From the NCBI GenBank assembly GCA_947034885.2, contig OX344754.2, positions 14,402,501-14,466,500 of the forward strand: a stretch of DNA of 64,000 nucleotides. Direction: 5' to 3'. How positions within the stretch are numbered: the stretch's first letter is position 1; the number at the start of each line of letters is the position of its first letter. The translations under genes were made by a program, and so were the position numbers. Under the pieces are notes generated by a model. The model saw nothing but the letters and a program-made list of their open reading frames with translations. It was not told the origin of the DNA and did no database searches. Of the stretch, positions 1 to 11,821 are shown piece by piece. The stretch comes from Thuidium tamariscinum. Taxonomy: Eukaryota > Streptophyta > Bryopsida > Hypnales > Thuidiaceae.

Positions 1-122
1 GTATGACATTTACTTGATACCAACTTAATTTTGGCATTATGATCTGCTAGGTTATCATCAATGTTTAGTGGGAGGAACTTTTTAGATGATACTGCTGATG
101 CACTTTTGTTGCATGTGTGCAG

Positions 123-554
123 GGATTGATGTGCTTGGGTCATCTTGTAATGGCGTCAGCTGTTAGAGGCTCTCTGTACGTGGGATCCATTATCCTGGGT
201 GTATGTTATGGTGCTCAGTGGTCACTGATGCCAGCCATAACATCCGAGCTCTTTGGTTTAAGGTATTTTGGAACTTTATACAACACCATTGCCATATCAA
301 GCCCAGTGGCAGCATACGTCTTGTCTGTTCAAGTGGCTGGGTACTTCTATGACAGAGAGGCGCAGAAGCAGCAGCATCTTGGAGCCATTAGCTGGGAGGA
401 TCCGTTGTTGTGTGATGGACCCAGTTGCTTTCGTATCACCTTCATCATCCTGGCAGTCGTTTGTGCATTTGGTTGTGGAGTTTGTATGTGGCTGCTGGTA
501 CGAACAAGACGGTTCTATGCAGAAGTTCATGAAAAATTGCACAAGGTTGACTAG
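123..554 (+). CDS. MFS nodulin-like (NFD4-type) transporter, last exon
   Basis: This is the 3' end of a gene that begins outside the window. The exon starts after an acceptor (tgtgtgcag, ending at 122) and reads 143 codons to TAG at 552-554. The peptide has GVCYGAQWSLMPAITSELFG followed by a GTLYNTIAI segment and a last hydrophobic helix (TFIILAVVCAFGCGVCMWLL), then a short basic cytoplasmic tail. This arrangement is typical of the C-terminal half of plant nodulin-like/NFD4 major facilitator proteins, which are multi-spanning membrane carriers; the substrate cannot be read from this fragment. Two or three membrane helices are visible. The exon is open and conserved in feel, so the gene is probably intact, but only this exon is seen. 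Family call is from recognition of the motif; the exact subfamily is uncertain. Confidence 0.85.
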   Translation, partial: GLMCLGHLVMASAVRGSLYVGSIILGVCYGAQWSLMPAITSELFGLRYFGTLYNTIAISSPVAAYVLSVQVAGYFYDREAQKQQHLGAISWEDPLLCDGPSCFRITFIILAVVCAFGCGVCMWLLVRTRRFYAEVHEKLHKVD

Positions 555-1780
555 ATTGAAAATAGGGGCGGTTAACAGAACATAGAATTTTCTTATTTTT
601 AAAATTTTTCTCATACAAATGAAATGGGAAAAAGATAGATTGAAGATTAGGTTGTATAGATGCGTTTGGAAAAGAGAGAGCCAGGTCAATGTACAGGTCA
701 TTATTGCGGGGCGATTGCGGACATTCCACACGTCCGAGGAGGGATAATGAGGCAAAAGCTTGAATGAGCTTACTCTACAGCTGCATATTTTTGGAAGGTA
801 AAGCACTCTTTGTGGCCATTCAATGTACGTTCAAGCCCGGCTGAGCCACAAATTCACAAATCCCATGTCACCAATTTTTTGATGTTAGACTATATATGGC
901 AGGAATACTGGTGCTCCGGAGACAGTACAGTGGATACGTGCTCATCAATTTCGTTGCGAAGCTTGATCCATGAAAGTGAGTGTGCAGTTATCCGCTTAAC
1001 CCACAGAAACTTTTCGGTGGGATTCAGTCTGCTAAAGTCACATCCTCTCGTAGACCTAATTACCGCAATGAAGAGTCGCAGCTATGGCGGGCTGTTCGAA
1101 GGGAAGGTCGGAGAACAGTGTAAGGCTCTAATTAAGCTTAGAATAGATTGGAGGAGCTAGTTTCGCCCTCAAGCGCAGAGGCATTGGGACAAGGAGTGCA
1201 TCATCTGTAGCATTATCCGATATTTGTAAAGAGAGTTTTCTGAAACCCAAACTACTCAAATTATTTAAATTATTCAATTGAGGTGGGAGTATGAATAGTG
1301 GAAGACCTTCTCGCATTAAATAAATTTGGATAATTTTGGATGAATATGATGCAATTTGAGTATTTGGATGAAATTTGGATGAAGGGTGTTTGAAGGTAGA
1401 TCCAGCAACTTAGGGTTTTAGAGGGTTTAGGGTTTCAGTTTTTGCCCCCAATGAATCCAAGAGCAGCCTATGCACTGATTGGATTGGATGGTTTCTCTAC
1501 ACTAGAGCATCTTTGTTAGATTCAACGAGTTTACAAACTACCCCAAAGTAAGCTCTCCAATTACCGCACCGGTGCGCACATCCAAAATTGGACAGAAACT
1601 GTTGCCATTGAATTGCAGAATGCAACTGCCAACTCAACTGCAATGGGTTCAAAATTTTGTAATAAGTTCATACTAAGTTACCCGATAACCATACACTTGT
1701 GCGGTGAACTTCCTCGGTGGCTACTCGGCTGTCATTCCTGCTCTCAAGGATCATGACGCAGAATTTTCTCTGAAACAGAA
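555..1780. other. 3' flank of the MFS gene, no gene seen
   Basis: No supported gene. The first few hundred bases are presumably 3' UTR and terminator of the transporter. Around 1420-1440 there is a short telomere-like run (agggtttagggttt). No repeat family shared with the rest of the window was recognised. Confidence 0.5.
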
Positions 1781-3191
1781 TGTACAGTGGGGTCCCAATT
1801 AAAACGGCGTTTTCAAAATTACAGTGAAGGAAATTTCAGTGCAGCCAACTTTGAGAGCCTCTCAAGAGCTCAAAAATTGGTATTTTATCACGAAATCTTT
1901 ACCACAGTATCATCTTCATGTTAATAACACTGGTACCAAATTTCAAGGCTAGAAGATGCACCATAAAAAAGTTTTTCAAAATCTACCAACATGAGTAGTG
2001 GTGAGAAACATTTCACTACTTTCAACTTTGACACCTTCCCAAAGATTGAGTTTTTTTTTGCCATGAAATTTTTTTCATGAAACAATCTCTATGTTTTTAA
2101 TGTGTATAAAAGATTTCAAGATAAATAAATAAATTTAAAAAAAGATATTTGAAATCTCCCAATAGGTGTAGTTTTGAGAAAATTTTCACAATTGCCAACT
2201 TTCACACCCTCCCAAGGGCTCAAAAATTGTTTTTTTACCATAATTTTTTTTTGGTGAAGTCATCTCTATGTTGATAACATGTGTTCCAAATTTCAAGTTC
2301 AAATGAATTACCAAAAAAAATAATCCAAAATCTCTGAACATATGTAGTTGTGAGAAAATTTTCACTATTGCCGACATTGACACCCTCCCAAGGGCTGAAA
2401 ATTTGTCTATTAAACATGAATTTTTTTGTATAAGATCACCTCTATGTTGATAAAATATTCTCCAAATTTCAAGTTCAAAAGACTTATCCAAAAAAAGATA
2501 TTCAAAATCTCTCAACATGTGTAGTTGTGAGGTTGAGTTTTTACATCCATGTCAAACTTTGCTCCACAATATAACACTATACTAAGGGCTCAAAAACTCC
2601 TCCCCACAACTACATATGTTCAAAGATTTTGGATTATTTTTTTTGGTAATTCATTTGAACTTGAAATTTGGAACACATGTTATCGACATAGAGATGACTT
2701 AACAAAAAGAAATTCATGGTAAAAAAAACAATTTTTGAGCCCTTGGGAGGGTGTGAAAGTTGGCAATTGTGAAAAATTTCTCAAAACTATACCTGTTGGG
2801 AGATTTCAAATATCTTTTTTTTAAATTTATTTTTTTACCTTGAAATTTTTTAAACATATTAAAAACATAAATATTGTTTCATGAAAAAAAGTTCATGGCA
2901 AAAAAAAAAAAACTCAATCCTTGGGAGGGTGTCAAAGTTGAAAGTAGTGAAATGTTTCTCAACACTACCCATGTTGGTAGATTTTGAATAACTTTCTTAT
3001 GGTGAATCTTCTGGCCTTGAAATTTGGTATACATTTTATTAACATGAAGATGATGCTGTGGTAAAGATTTTGTGATAAAATACCAATTTTTGAGCTCTCG
3101 GAAGACTCTCAAAATTGGTTGCACTGGTTGCATTGAAATTTCCTTCACTGCAATTTTGAAAACGTTGTTTTAATTGGGACCCCATTGTACA
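1781..3191. mobile_element. 1.4 kb foldback element
   Basis: The ends are inverted copies: TGTACAGTGGGGTCCC at 1781-1796 and GGGACCCCATTGTACA at the right. The two arms (about 1781-2540 and 2590-3191) are imperfect reverse complements over nearly the whole length, so the element would fold into one long hairpin. The arms also contain internal near-repeats built on 'gggtgtcaaagttg' and 'aacatgtgtagttgtgag'. No coding capacity is evident. A half copy of the same family starts at 44182. No clear target duplication was found. Confidence 0.8.
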
Positions 3192-4260
3192 AGGAGTTGA
3201 ATCCTCCTCTTACATGCCGCTCAGAGCTGATATGGAGAAGCAGCAGTCTTAACCCCAAAATGCCCCCAAGGCACCAAAATATGGTGTTTGCAAAACTTTG
3301 GAGTTAAATAAAACCTAACCAAGTTGCTATTTTTAGTAGTGTATAGTTTTGGAAACTTCTTTTTGAAGTCTAGTTTAAACATTGAATACCTGATCTTGAG
3401 AATGATCAATAATGATATAACTTGCTTTTCAAATGTTCAAATTACTCGTAAAAAAATGTGTCATTCATAGTGATTTTGAAGTGGAAAATTTAAGATCTTT
3501 TTATTATAAATAATACTAACTTTGTAAGTGAATTTTAATTTTAATTGGAGGGAACTTCTTGTATAGTCTATGATATAAGTGCCTATATTAGAGTAATCTC
3601 CTGTGATAATAATGCATATATGCTATAAGTACCATTTACAATTCAAATTTTTGTGCAAGGGTGTCCATTGCAATCTTGACTTTATGTAGTGTTGAGGGCT
3701 CTTGAAAATGAGCCTCAAATACATTAGATCTTAGAGAAAAATCGACATTTGAAATTCATTTAAAAAAAATTGAGGAGTAGATTTTGAGAAGCCATAAATT
3801 GATTGGATTTATACAATCTAAGCCTTGTAAACACTGAAATTTTTTATTTTTTGCATAATTCTTTTTTCAAATTCTCAGTTCATATTTGGCATCAAAGCCC
3901 CCGAATCAACTTGTAGAGGGTTAAATACAACCTTAAAATCCAACAAAAACATAAACCCCAAACCTCTATCAATCCCCAGTAAAATGAGTTTTATCCCGTT
4001 GGAGCCACATTTTATTCCTCTAGAGTCACTTTGTGGGACCAATTTAACATCTTGCATTTCTCTAGAGGATTACATGAGAGTGTTCAACTGTCTCACCAAT
4101 GGCAAAGGAAATTTTGTGTTACCAAAATTGTCATCTCAAGTTGTTCACCAAAGCGGAGCTCAAATTGGTACAATGTCCGGGAAGCTTTTTTAGTTTAACC
4201 GGCTAAAATCCTACATTTTGTACACCAACTGGTTGCTTGGAGAATACTCTTGGCTAGGCC
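3192..4260. repeat. Dispersed repeat remnant
   Basis: Gene-free. The stretch near 3249-3330 (taaccccaaaatgcccccaaggcaccaaaat) resembles the left end of the element at 5549. The part at 3833-3990 (aacactgaaattttttatttttt, then 'acataaacccc') is repeated at about 60533-60700. It looks like a decayed member of the TTAA-ended family; the right end was not located. Confidence 0.45.
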
Positions 4261-5193
4261 TTAACCCCTAAAGGACTGAGGCATTTTCTGGCCTGAAAAC
4301 CACTCAAAACTGCCATGTTTGCTACTTCCTCCCAAAAAAACAAAAAAAAATAATTTTATTAGAATCTAACCGTAGGATCTTGTAAATTATTTGTCTGAGA
4401 TCATATGGTAAAAATTTCATGAAGTTTGACCGTACCGATTGGAAGATATTAGCATTCAAAGTTGGAAAAAAAAGTTTTTTTGAACTCTGACTTGCAATTT
4501 CAGATGACTTTGATTGCCATTTGTTGAATTTTTTTGCACTATGGACCATGAAGTTAAAATTTATTATGTTGAACATTTGAGTTGGGAATTAGGGAAAAAA
4601 ATTTCAAAAAACTACTACTTGATTTTCATTCATTAAAAAATTGTTAAGTAGAAGTAGGTCCAAGATTGAACAAAACACTAAGTTGTTAATAACTTTAAGA
4701 TGGAATTGAAAAACCACAATCCCAACGGTGAGCTTGTTCTTGCAAACATCCTAAACCCTATCAAAAAAGAAAATTTGAAAAATTTGAAAAATTGCATTCA
4801 AAAATGAATTTTGTAAGTTATTTTCTGAAGAAGGTGCTTAGATTGCCCGAAATTCAAGATTGTCCATAACTTTCTCATTATTAGTCCAAATAAAATGAAA
4901 CAAATCTTCAGATGTAGAAAAAAACAAAATCTTCAAGAAAAAAAATAAAAAATAAAAAAATAATTTTTTTTGTGGTTTTTTTTTTTCTGCCCGACGAACT
5001 GCTTTTTGGACATAGAATGGCATAACTTTTGCTTCCAAGCACCAATTGAAATAAAAATTATATTTTTGGAAAGCTAATCTGATTTCCTATCTTCGAAAAA
5101 AGTTTCAAAAAATAATATAAAAAATTCAAGTCACACAAGCTTGCCCGAAATTCCAAGTGTCCCCCGAGGGGACTTCAGTCCTTTAGGGGTTAA
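4261..5193 (+). mobile_element. TTAA-flanked MITE, copy A
   Basis: A 933 bp non-coding element with TTAA at both borders and a terminal inverted repeat TTAACCCCTAAAGGAC / GTCCTTTAGGGGTTAA (one arm gives CAGTCC next to it). The same sequence occurs inverted at 7031-7941 and related copies lie at 40128-41078 and about 62757-63577. TTAA target sites with CCC-starting ends are the hallmark of piggyBac elements, which are rare in plants. Because TTAA is itself palindromic, it could equally be part of the inverted repeat. Confidence 0.75.
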
Positions 5194-5548
5194 GAAAATA
5201 AAAAATATTCTTTTTTTTTCCCTCTAAAATGATCAGGTTTTTTCCTGAAATTTTGAACTTCATTTGGAAGTTCCGGATTTCAACCAACTAACTTGTAACT
5301 AAATGCTGGTACTCCCCGTTCATTGAATTGGTACTATTCATACTGTTATGAAAATCCCTCTCCAACACATCCTCTGGCATATCCGTGTTAGAAATGTTTC
5401 TAATGTGCACAGACATGAACCAGTTGAGGCTATTAGTGTTAACCCAATTGTCCTGGAGTCAACATTTTCAATTTATCAGGCCCTCTTGCTAATTTCATAC
5501 CACCAATGCCCTTGTTATTCGTCGTGACAGGTTTTACAACTTCATGGC

Positions 5549-6191
5549 TTAAACCCTAAATGATCAAGGCACCAAAATCTCGTGTTTCCAAAACTTCAAA
5601 GCTAAAGAAAATCTAATCAAGTTCATATTTTTAGTAGTTTGTATTTTTGGATAATTCTTTTCAAAGTCTACTTCAAGCATCCAAAACCCAATCTTGAAAC
5701 TGATTGACTATGATTTTTCTACTCAAGATTTTGTGCGTGGGTATCTATTGCACTCTTGACTTTCTTTAGTGTTGAGGGCTCTTGGAAATGAGTTTCAAAT
5801 ATACTAGATCTTGGAGAAAAAATTACATTTGAAATTCATCAAAAAGAATTGTGGAGTAGATTTTGAGAAGCCATAAATTGATTGGATTTATGCAATCTAG
5901 GCCCTTTAAGCTCATATTCTTTTGGGGACAAAAAATTTAGATTTGACACATGAAAAGAGGATTGAAAGGTTTCACATCTCTTTAGCAATTTTAACACCCT
6001 CTTGATCAAGCATAATAATCTTCCAATCCATAAGGTTATCTTTTTCAAAATGATCTCTAATATGTCTACTTTGAATTTGCACGGTTATATTTCAAAAAGA
6101 ATTGATAAAGCTCATCATAAAGTTGACTGTTTGTTCACTTTAGAACAAATTCCTAAAAGCTCAAAAAAGACCTTGGGCATTTACGGGTTAA
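5549..6191. mobile_element. Second TTAA-ended MITE family
   Basis: Left end TTAAACCCTAAATGATCAAGG, shortened here to its key part TTAAACCCTAAATG, and right end CATTTACGGGTTAA form an imperfect inverted repeat about 643 bp apart. The interior differs from copies A to D but the ends are similar, so it is probably a related family. Non-coding; the short open frames inside have no recognisable features. Confidence 0.5.
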
Positions 6192-6403
6192 AGATTGTTT
6201 GGAAGGCAAGGTTCTTCTGTTCGAACTTCATACCCCTTGATCTTCAATCTTTGAAATTTTGCCAAGTTTCATTTAGAACAGTGGCTCCTAAAGTAGTTAT
6301 AAAAATGATAGGTCAATGTATTAATGAGATTTACCCTAGGACCCCTTTTGAATTTTTTTTATTCAATGGGAACATCCTAAGGTAGAAGGCTCTTAAATGG
6401 AGC

Positions 6404-6519
6404 GGGTTTTAAAATGGTGCCCTATCTTAAATGTACAGTAGTTGTACATGTTGCTTTTTCATAGCCTTCAACAGTGTACTGATAGTGTACATTGTAGCTA
6501 GGGCACCATTTTATAGCCC
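6404..6519. mobile_element. Small MITE, about 116 bp
   Basis: Inverted ends TAAAATGGTGCCCTA (6409 region) and TAGGGCACCATTTTA (6498 region) surround a short AT-rich centre containing tgtaca repeats. Likely a miniature inverted-repeat element or hairpin; no coding content. Confidence 0.55.
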
Positions 6520-7030
6520 TCTGCCCTTTCAACTTCAAAATTTGATAACTAATTCAAAAAATCTCAGGAAAATATGAAACGACTTGGGTTAGATATCAAT
6601 TCTACTTATTTTTCAAGGAAATTTTACTGAAAAATATTTCTAAAGGTTTTACCTCCCTGAAATTCTGTTTCAGCCCTTAGATGGTCCATTATAGGACCTC
6701 TTCGCTTACACTGATATCACAATGCTTGCCGTGCTTTGTGTGGGATTTGGGATTTATGACAATCTTCTGTTCTCATAATTTGACATTGGATTCACAAAAA
6801 TAAGAGCCTTCAAAATTTACTTAAGAATTTCATGTCATGTACCAGTCCTACTAGATTCTTACATTTCCAAATTTTCAAAAAGGGGTCCGGATCAAGTAGC
6901 AAAGGAATTATTTGTTTAAAATTTTGTTTCACTGAATAGACACATACACCATAAAAGTTCTATCACAAGGATATGCACATTACAATTCTAGGTCCAGGGT
7001 GACTATTCCAAGTTGTCAAAATGACACCAT
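6520..7030. other. Gene-free spacer
   Basis: AT-rich sequence between two elements. No gene, no recognised repeat. Confidence 0.4.
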
Positions 7031-7941
7031 TTAACCCCTAGAGGAATAAAGTCCCCTCGGGGGACACTTGGAATTTCGGGCAGGCTTGTGTGACCTGAAT
7101 TTTTGCTATGATTTTTTGAAACTTCTTCTGAAGATAGGAAATCAGACTAGCTTTTCAAAAATATAATTTTTATTTCAATTGGTGCTTGGAAGCAAAAGTT
7201 ATGCCATTCTAAGTCCAAAAAGCACTTCACCGGGCAGAAAAAAAAAACACAATTTTTTATTTATTTATTTATTTTTCTCATGATTATGTTTTGTTCTACA
7301 TTTGAAGCTTTGGTTCATTTTATTTGGACTATTAATGAGTAAGTTACAGACAATCTTGTATTTTGGGCAATCTAAGCACCTTCTTCAAAAAATAACTTAC
7401 AGAATTCATTTTTCAAATTTTTCAAATTTTCTTTTTTGATAGGGGTTTAGGATGTTTGCAAGAACAAGCTCACCTTTGGGATCATGGTTTTTCAATTACA
7501 TCTTAAAGTTATTAACAACTTATTGTTTTGTTCAATCTTGGACCTACTTCTACTTAACAATTTTTTAATGAATGAAAATCAAGTAGTTTTTGTTTTTTAA
7601 AATTTTTCCTAATTCTCAACTCAAATTTCCAACATAAAAAATTTTAACTTCATGGTCCATAGTGCAAAAAAATTCAACAAATGGCAATCAAAGTCATTTG
7701 AAACTGCAAGTCAGAGTTCAAAAAAAAAAAAAATTTCCAACTTTGAATGCTAATATCTTCCAATCCGTATGGTCAAACATCATGAAACTTTTACCACATG
7801 ATTTCAGACAAGTAATTTACAAGATCCTATGGCTAGATTTTAAGAAAATTATTTTCTTTTGTTTTTTTGGGAAGAAGTAGAAAACATGGCAGTTTTGAGT
7901 GGTTTTCAAGCCAGAAAATGCCTAAATCCTTAAAGGGTTAA
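7031..7941 (-). mobile_element. TTAA-flanked MITE, copy B (inverted to copy A)
   Basis: 911 bp, bounded by TTAA at 7031-7034 and 7938-7941. Its left part matches the right part of copy A as reverse complement (gtcccctcgggggacacttgg versus the cccgaggggact of copy A), and its right part (ggcagttttgagtggttttc) matches the left of copy A. The 72-residue open frame at 7662 is a by-product of the repeat and is not a gene. Confidence 0.75.
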
Positions 7942-7951
7942 GCCTACTTGT

Positions 7952-8060
7952 GGGTCATTGCAAGAAAGACTGACCAATTTTTGTAGTGTTTTTCATAGTC
8001 TTCATGATTTTTTCGGGATTACTTTAAATTTAGGAAATTTTTATGGGACCTCCAAGACAC
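7952..8060. mobile_element. Fragment of the GGGTGATTGCAAG MITE family
   Basis: Starts GGGTCATTGCAAGAAAGACT and continues much like the left end of the intact copies at 52687 and 53540 (gtagtgttttt, then a 'gggattactttaaa' stretch). No right end was found, so it is truncated. Confidence 0.5.
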
Positions 8061-9271
8061 TTATACTTCCCTAATGGGGAATGTTGGCATCCTCTCAAAG
8101 AAAGTCCATACTTCCAAAATTAGCAGCATGGACCTGTGAGTACTTTATTGTAGCAAGTGCAAGCTGGCATCTAAGAGAAGGATGCCAAGAATTCGGGGCG
8201 AGAGACATTGACGAAGGTTGTTGGTGTGGACACCGTTAATGAGTAGGACAATCAATAATAGTCCCATATTCTTTAATCCTTTTCAATAAGTGGCTCAAGG
8301 GTCCTTTGTGGATCCATGAAAAACACTTTGTGGATCCATGAAAAACACTCACATTGTGCAACATTCCAATTTATTGGTGTACATGCTATGAAATATGACA
8401 AAATCATACTTCACCTATTGCATCGGTCACTTGTGCATGTCCAATGACTCCCACTCTTCACCAAAAGTGAGTGTTGTAATTATGTCTCGTAAAAATCCTT
8501 ATACCCAATGTGAAGGTCAAATTTGACATACTTGAAATTGTCTTTGTAAAAATGTGCCATACTAAGCCACTTGTAGCTAAGTATGGTTTTGTATTTTTCT
8601 CTTGTAATAATTTTTTTTTCATTTATATCTAAAAAAAAAAAGTATGACATGTCATCATGTAAATGGTGTGAAATAATGTAGACCTTTGAAAATTTGATGT
8701 GAAAATTCAACTTTGGCACCTAAATGTTGAAAGTGTCACATGTCATCTTGCAAATGGTATGAAGTGATGTGAGTACTTGTACTTTTTAGTAGCACCCTCT
8801 CATAGAATAATGCAATATTACAATTGCTTGTACCATGCATACCTTGATGATTAGAACTATCAATGTGGTTAACAACAAAACTTAAAAAAATACTTTGCTT
8901 TACAATTGAATGTTCCATATTTGTATAGTACCACATTATAATTGATACTACTAATTCTACAAATATTAAAAATATAAATGAATAAATCATTGAGTTTTAT
9001 ACATGAAGTACACTTGAATAATCACATTCCAAAGGTATTGAAGGTCAAACATATTTTACATGGTGCACCAATATTTTGGGTGTGTCATGCAAGATTAAAA
9101 GGTAATTTTAATTTAATATCTTAAAGTTTAGGATATGGGATTTAGGATTAATGGATTAAATGTGTGGAAAAAAAATAAGAATTATCCTTTCATACATTAA
9201 TGCTACATTGGATACTTCACCCATTGAACACCAATCTTTTAAAGCAAAATTTGTGCATTTCACAATCCAAT
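8061..9271. other. Gene-free AT-rich region
   Basis: No supported gene. A 25 bp direct duplication (tttgtggatccatgaaaaacact) occurs at about 8308-8350. Near 8640-8770 there is an imperfect tandem pair built on 'catgtcatc(a/t)tg(t/c)aaatgg'. Confidence 0.4.
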
Positions 9272-9659
9272 CACTGGTAGAAAGTTGTAACCAGAATAAC
9301 AAAAAATCAACAATTTTCTATTATTCTAGATACTAGTGGTCACAGCTTATTGATATCAACAAAATTTTGTAAAGCCACCAAGAAATTTTTGTTGTTTAGG
9401 CACTTTCATTTTTTTGGCCAAATCAACAATAATTTAACAAGTTGTATAACCCTTGAAATCTAAATTGTCTGTAGATTTTTAAAATCTATAAATGTCCTAG
9501 ATGGTAGATATGTTTTAGCTTTTAAAAATCTAAATATGACCTAAATTTTAGAAATCTAGATACGTCCTAGTTGGTTTGGATTTCATGGTCTGAAATCTAG
9601 GTATGTCTTAGATTTTAGAAATCTAGAAATAACCTAGGTCTTAGATATTGCATAGTGAG

Positions 9660-10320
9660 GCATATTTCAATTGACTCATAGTTTCTACAAAATGACTTAA
9701 AATGTCAAAAAACAAGAAAAGTTGCAAAAAACACATCTATGATTAAACCTCCCTCCACTAAAATGCTTCTTTGTCACTTATAACTCTTTTGATTGATATG
9801 AAATTTTTATCACATAAATTAAACTTCTATGTGCAACTTTTTCAACAAGTTTTATTAAAAACAAACACTATATGAAGAAAATATAGGCTGCCAAAGTTCA
9901 CTATAATCAAAAAGTGTTTGGATTTTGAACTTTGAATGGCTTCTAAAAATTCAAGACAACTTGGATTGAGATGAAAATTTTACCACATTAACTAGACTTT
10001 ATGAAGAACAAAATTCAACAAATTTTATTGAAAAAAAACATTGGACAAAGAAGATACAATCCCCCAAAGTTGTAGCCATCAAAATGCAATTTGGTAAATT
10101 CAAATTCAAATTGTAAGCTTTGAATGTCTTTCAAAAAATCAATATTTTTTGGATTGATGTGAAAATTTTACCATACAAACTAGACTAGTATGCACAACTT
10201 TTTTGACAAGTTCATTGAATTTGGAATTATATGCAAAAGTTACAACTCTTTGAAATGTACCTCTAGACTATGTGAGGACACTTTGAAGTCATCTTAGGCA
10301 ATGAGGGAATAAGTAACAAT
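9660..10320. repeat. Dispersed degenerate repeat (second copy near 45200)
   Basis: Three imperfect units, each like 'gattgatatgaaaattttaccacat', then 'gcacaactttttcaacaag' and 'ttttattgaa'. The same series, including the lead-in 'gcaaaaa(t/c)acatctat', occurs in the same orientation at about 45230-45800. Confidence 0.55.
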
Positions 10321-10332
10321 TTCACATCATCA

Positions 10333-10425
10333 ATAAATATGTAAGGTGAACCTTGGTGTAGTGGTCAAGTATAATGGTTGGTGATTGAGAGGTCTTAAAT
10401 TCAAACCTTGGCTCCATCACTTGCG
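10333..10425 (+). repeat. tRNA-derived SINE-like remnant
   Basis: The segment 'ccttggtgtagtggtcaag' resembles a pol III A box, and 'ttaaattcaaaccttggc' about 45 bases on resembles a B box. This is the usual head of a plant SINE. No intact tRNA cloverleaf can be drawn, and no tail duplication was found. Confidence 0.35.
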
Positions 10426-10829
10426 TGATCACTTGATGTTGGGGCGATTGACTACCAAGTGGTAGTCAACATAGTTTGATCAAATTGCCATGTGACAAAC
10501 AACTCTGGTGATGTTGTAGTTAACCTTCCAAAATTTTACAAGTTTCTAACATTTTCAAAAAAATATTGTTATCCAAATTAACAAAAAAAGACAACAAATT
10601 TTTGTAAAACTTTAATCGGTACAACACAATCAAATCAAGTGAATTGGACAACATATTTGTGTTCAAATTTTGTTGTTTTGAACACTACGTTTCTACTAGT
10701 AAATGTCTAAGTAAGAAGAACTTCAAATTTTTGAACAAAATGAACAATCTAAAATAGATGAGGAATACGCATTATAGTAGATGAAGGTTTTTGGCTCTTA
10801 GTAGACTAGGTCTGGTCAAATAGGTTTCC

Positions 10830-11110
10830 AGGTGGGTGTTCAAGATGAGGGATCAGATGGATGGTTAGATAGATGTTTGAACAAAATCAAAATGGGTGCT
10901 TGGACAAGGGTTTGGATGGTGAGTCCATTGGGTGTTAGGATAGATGTTTGGACAGGCGCTTGGATGAGGGTTTGGACAATGGGTCGGATGGTGAATGGTT
11001 TGCAATGGATGCGGCTCTTGGCAAATAAGGTTCGAGCCAACAAGGGTTTGAGTGGACAAGTGGAGAGGAGGATTGGAGGATCAGGGTCTTGGGAGATGGA
11101 GTTGTATTAG
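10830..11110. repeat. Degenerate TTGGATGG/TTGGACA minisatellite
   Basis: Short degenerate units such as 'tttggatggtgag', 'tgtttggacagg' and 'cgcttggatgagg' run for about 280 bp, giving accidental open frames on both strands. Similar units on the other strand occur at about 23280-23460 (gtccatttgaccacc). Confidence 0.5.
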
Positions 11111-11169
11111 ACATGATTGGAATGCATGCAGTTGGAACAAATGAAGTTAGGGCAAAAAATACTTTGGAA

Positions 11170-11393
11170 GATCTTCTTGATCTATTCTGATTAATGAGTT
11201 TAATGCCCCCCAAGGGCATTACTTACATTAGTCATAGCTGAGCAAATTTTTCACAACTTTTACATGGGCAAGTGAAATTTTCTAAATTTTTTAATATACA
11301 TTTTATATTATCTAAGATCCCTACTTGAAAATTTGTAGGAGCATTAGACACTTTTAGAATTTTGTGCAATTTTTTGATTGTTTTAGCTTCCAA
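11170..11393 (+). repeat. Dispersed repeat, left half of the target of the giant element
   Basis: The segment 'gggcatta', 'tcatagctgagcaaat', 'gagcattagacacttttaga' and 'tgcaattttttgattg' recurs in the same order and orientation at 22210-22400, and partly at 22890-22990. The uninterrupted copies show how the sequence continues past the point where the 11394-22057 element begins. Confidence 0.65.
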
Positions 11394-11589
11394 TTACTAT
11401 AAGAAACTTGTGTTTTGGATGATGGATTTTAAGTGACATCTAATGTAGCAATTGATGTTTTTATGTCCAAATAGATGTCCGCCACATGGTTGTCATAACG
11501 GGCGAGTTAGGGTCACCGGACGTCTTGGACGGACAGTCCGGACGGACCGGATGGCTTTATTTTAGTAAGTAGTGGAATTTTTTAGGGTT

Positions 11590-11820
11590 GACATGTCACC
11601 TCATAACGCGAAATCCAGAGCGCGGACATCTTCGTCAGGGTGTGGACGCGTACAGGTAGGGCGCGGACTTCACCGTGTCACCGTCAAGGCGCGGACACGT
11701 ACAAGTAGGGCACAGACTCCACAGTCAACGTCAGGGCGCGGACGCGAGGCAGGGCACGGACGTTAGGGCGCGGATGCCAAACAGGGCGAGGATGTCAGGG
11801 CATGGACGCGAGGGTGTTGG
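11590..11820 (+). repeat. GGGCGCGGAC array, block 1
   Basis: The 10-mer GGGCGCGGAC and one-base variants occur about every 15-25 bases, usually as 'gtcagggcgcggac(t/g)'. This is strongly GC-rich against the AT-rich surroundings. Other blocks are at 14400-15110, 17540-17960, 18030-18540 and, inverted, 21725-21790. Possibly subterminal transposase-binding repeats; function unknown. Confidence 0.7.
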
Positions 11821-11821
11821 C

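Larger units (their letters stand above)
9272..10701. mobile_element. CACTA-like non-autonomous element
   Basis: Left end CACTGGTAGAAA at 9272, right end TTTCTACTAGTA ending at 10701, with AAT directly repeated outside both ends (9269-9271 and 10702-10704). A 3 bp duplication and CACTA-type ends fit the En/Spm superfamily; the last base of the right end would be mutated G to A. The interior is non-coding, with degenerate tandem repeats built on 'tttagaaatctagatacgtcctag' at about 9440-9660. Confidence 0.6.

Noticed and set aside
297-806. Minus-strand 169-residue frame
   Set aside because: Antisense to the MFS exon and its 3' UTR, no recognisable features.
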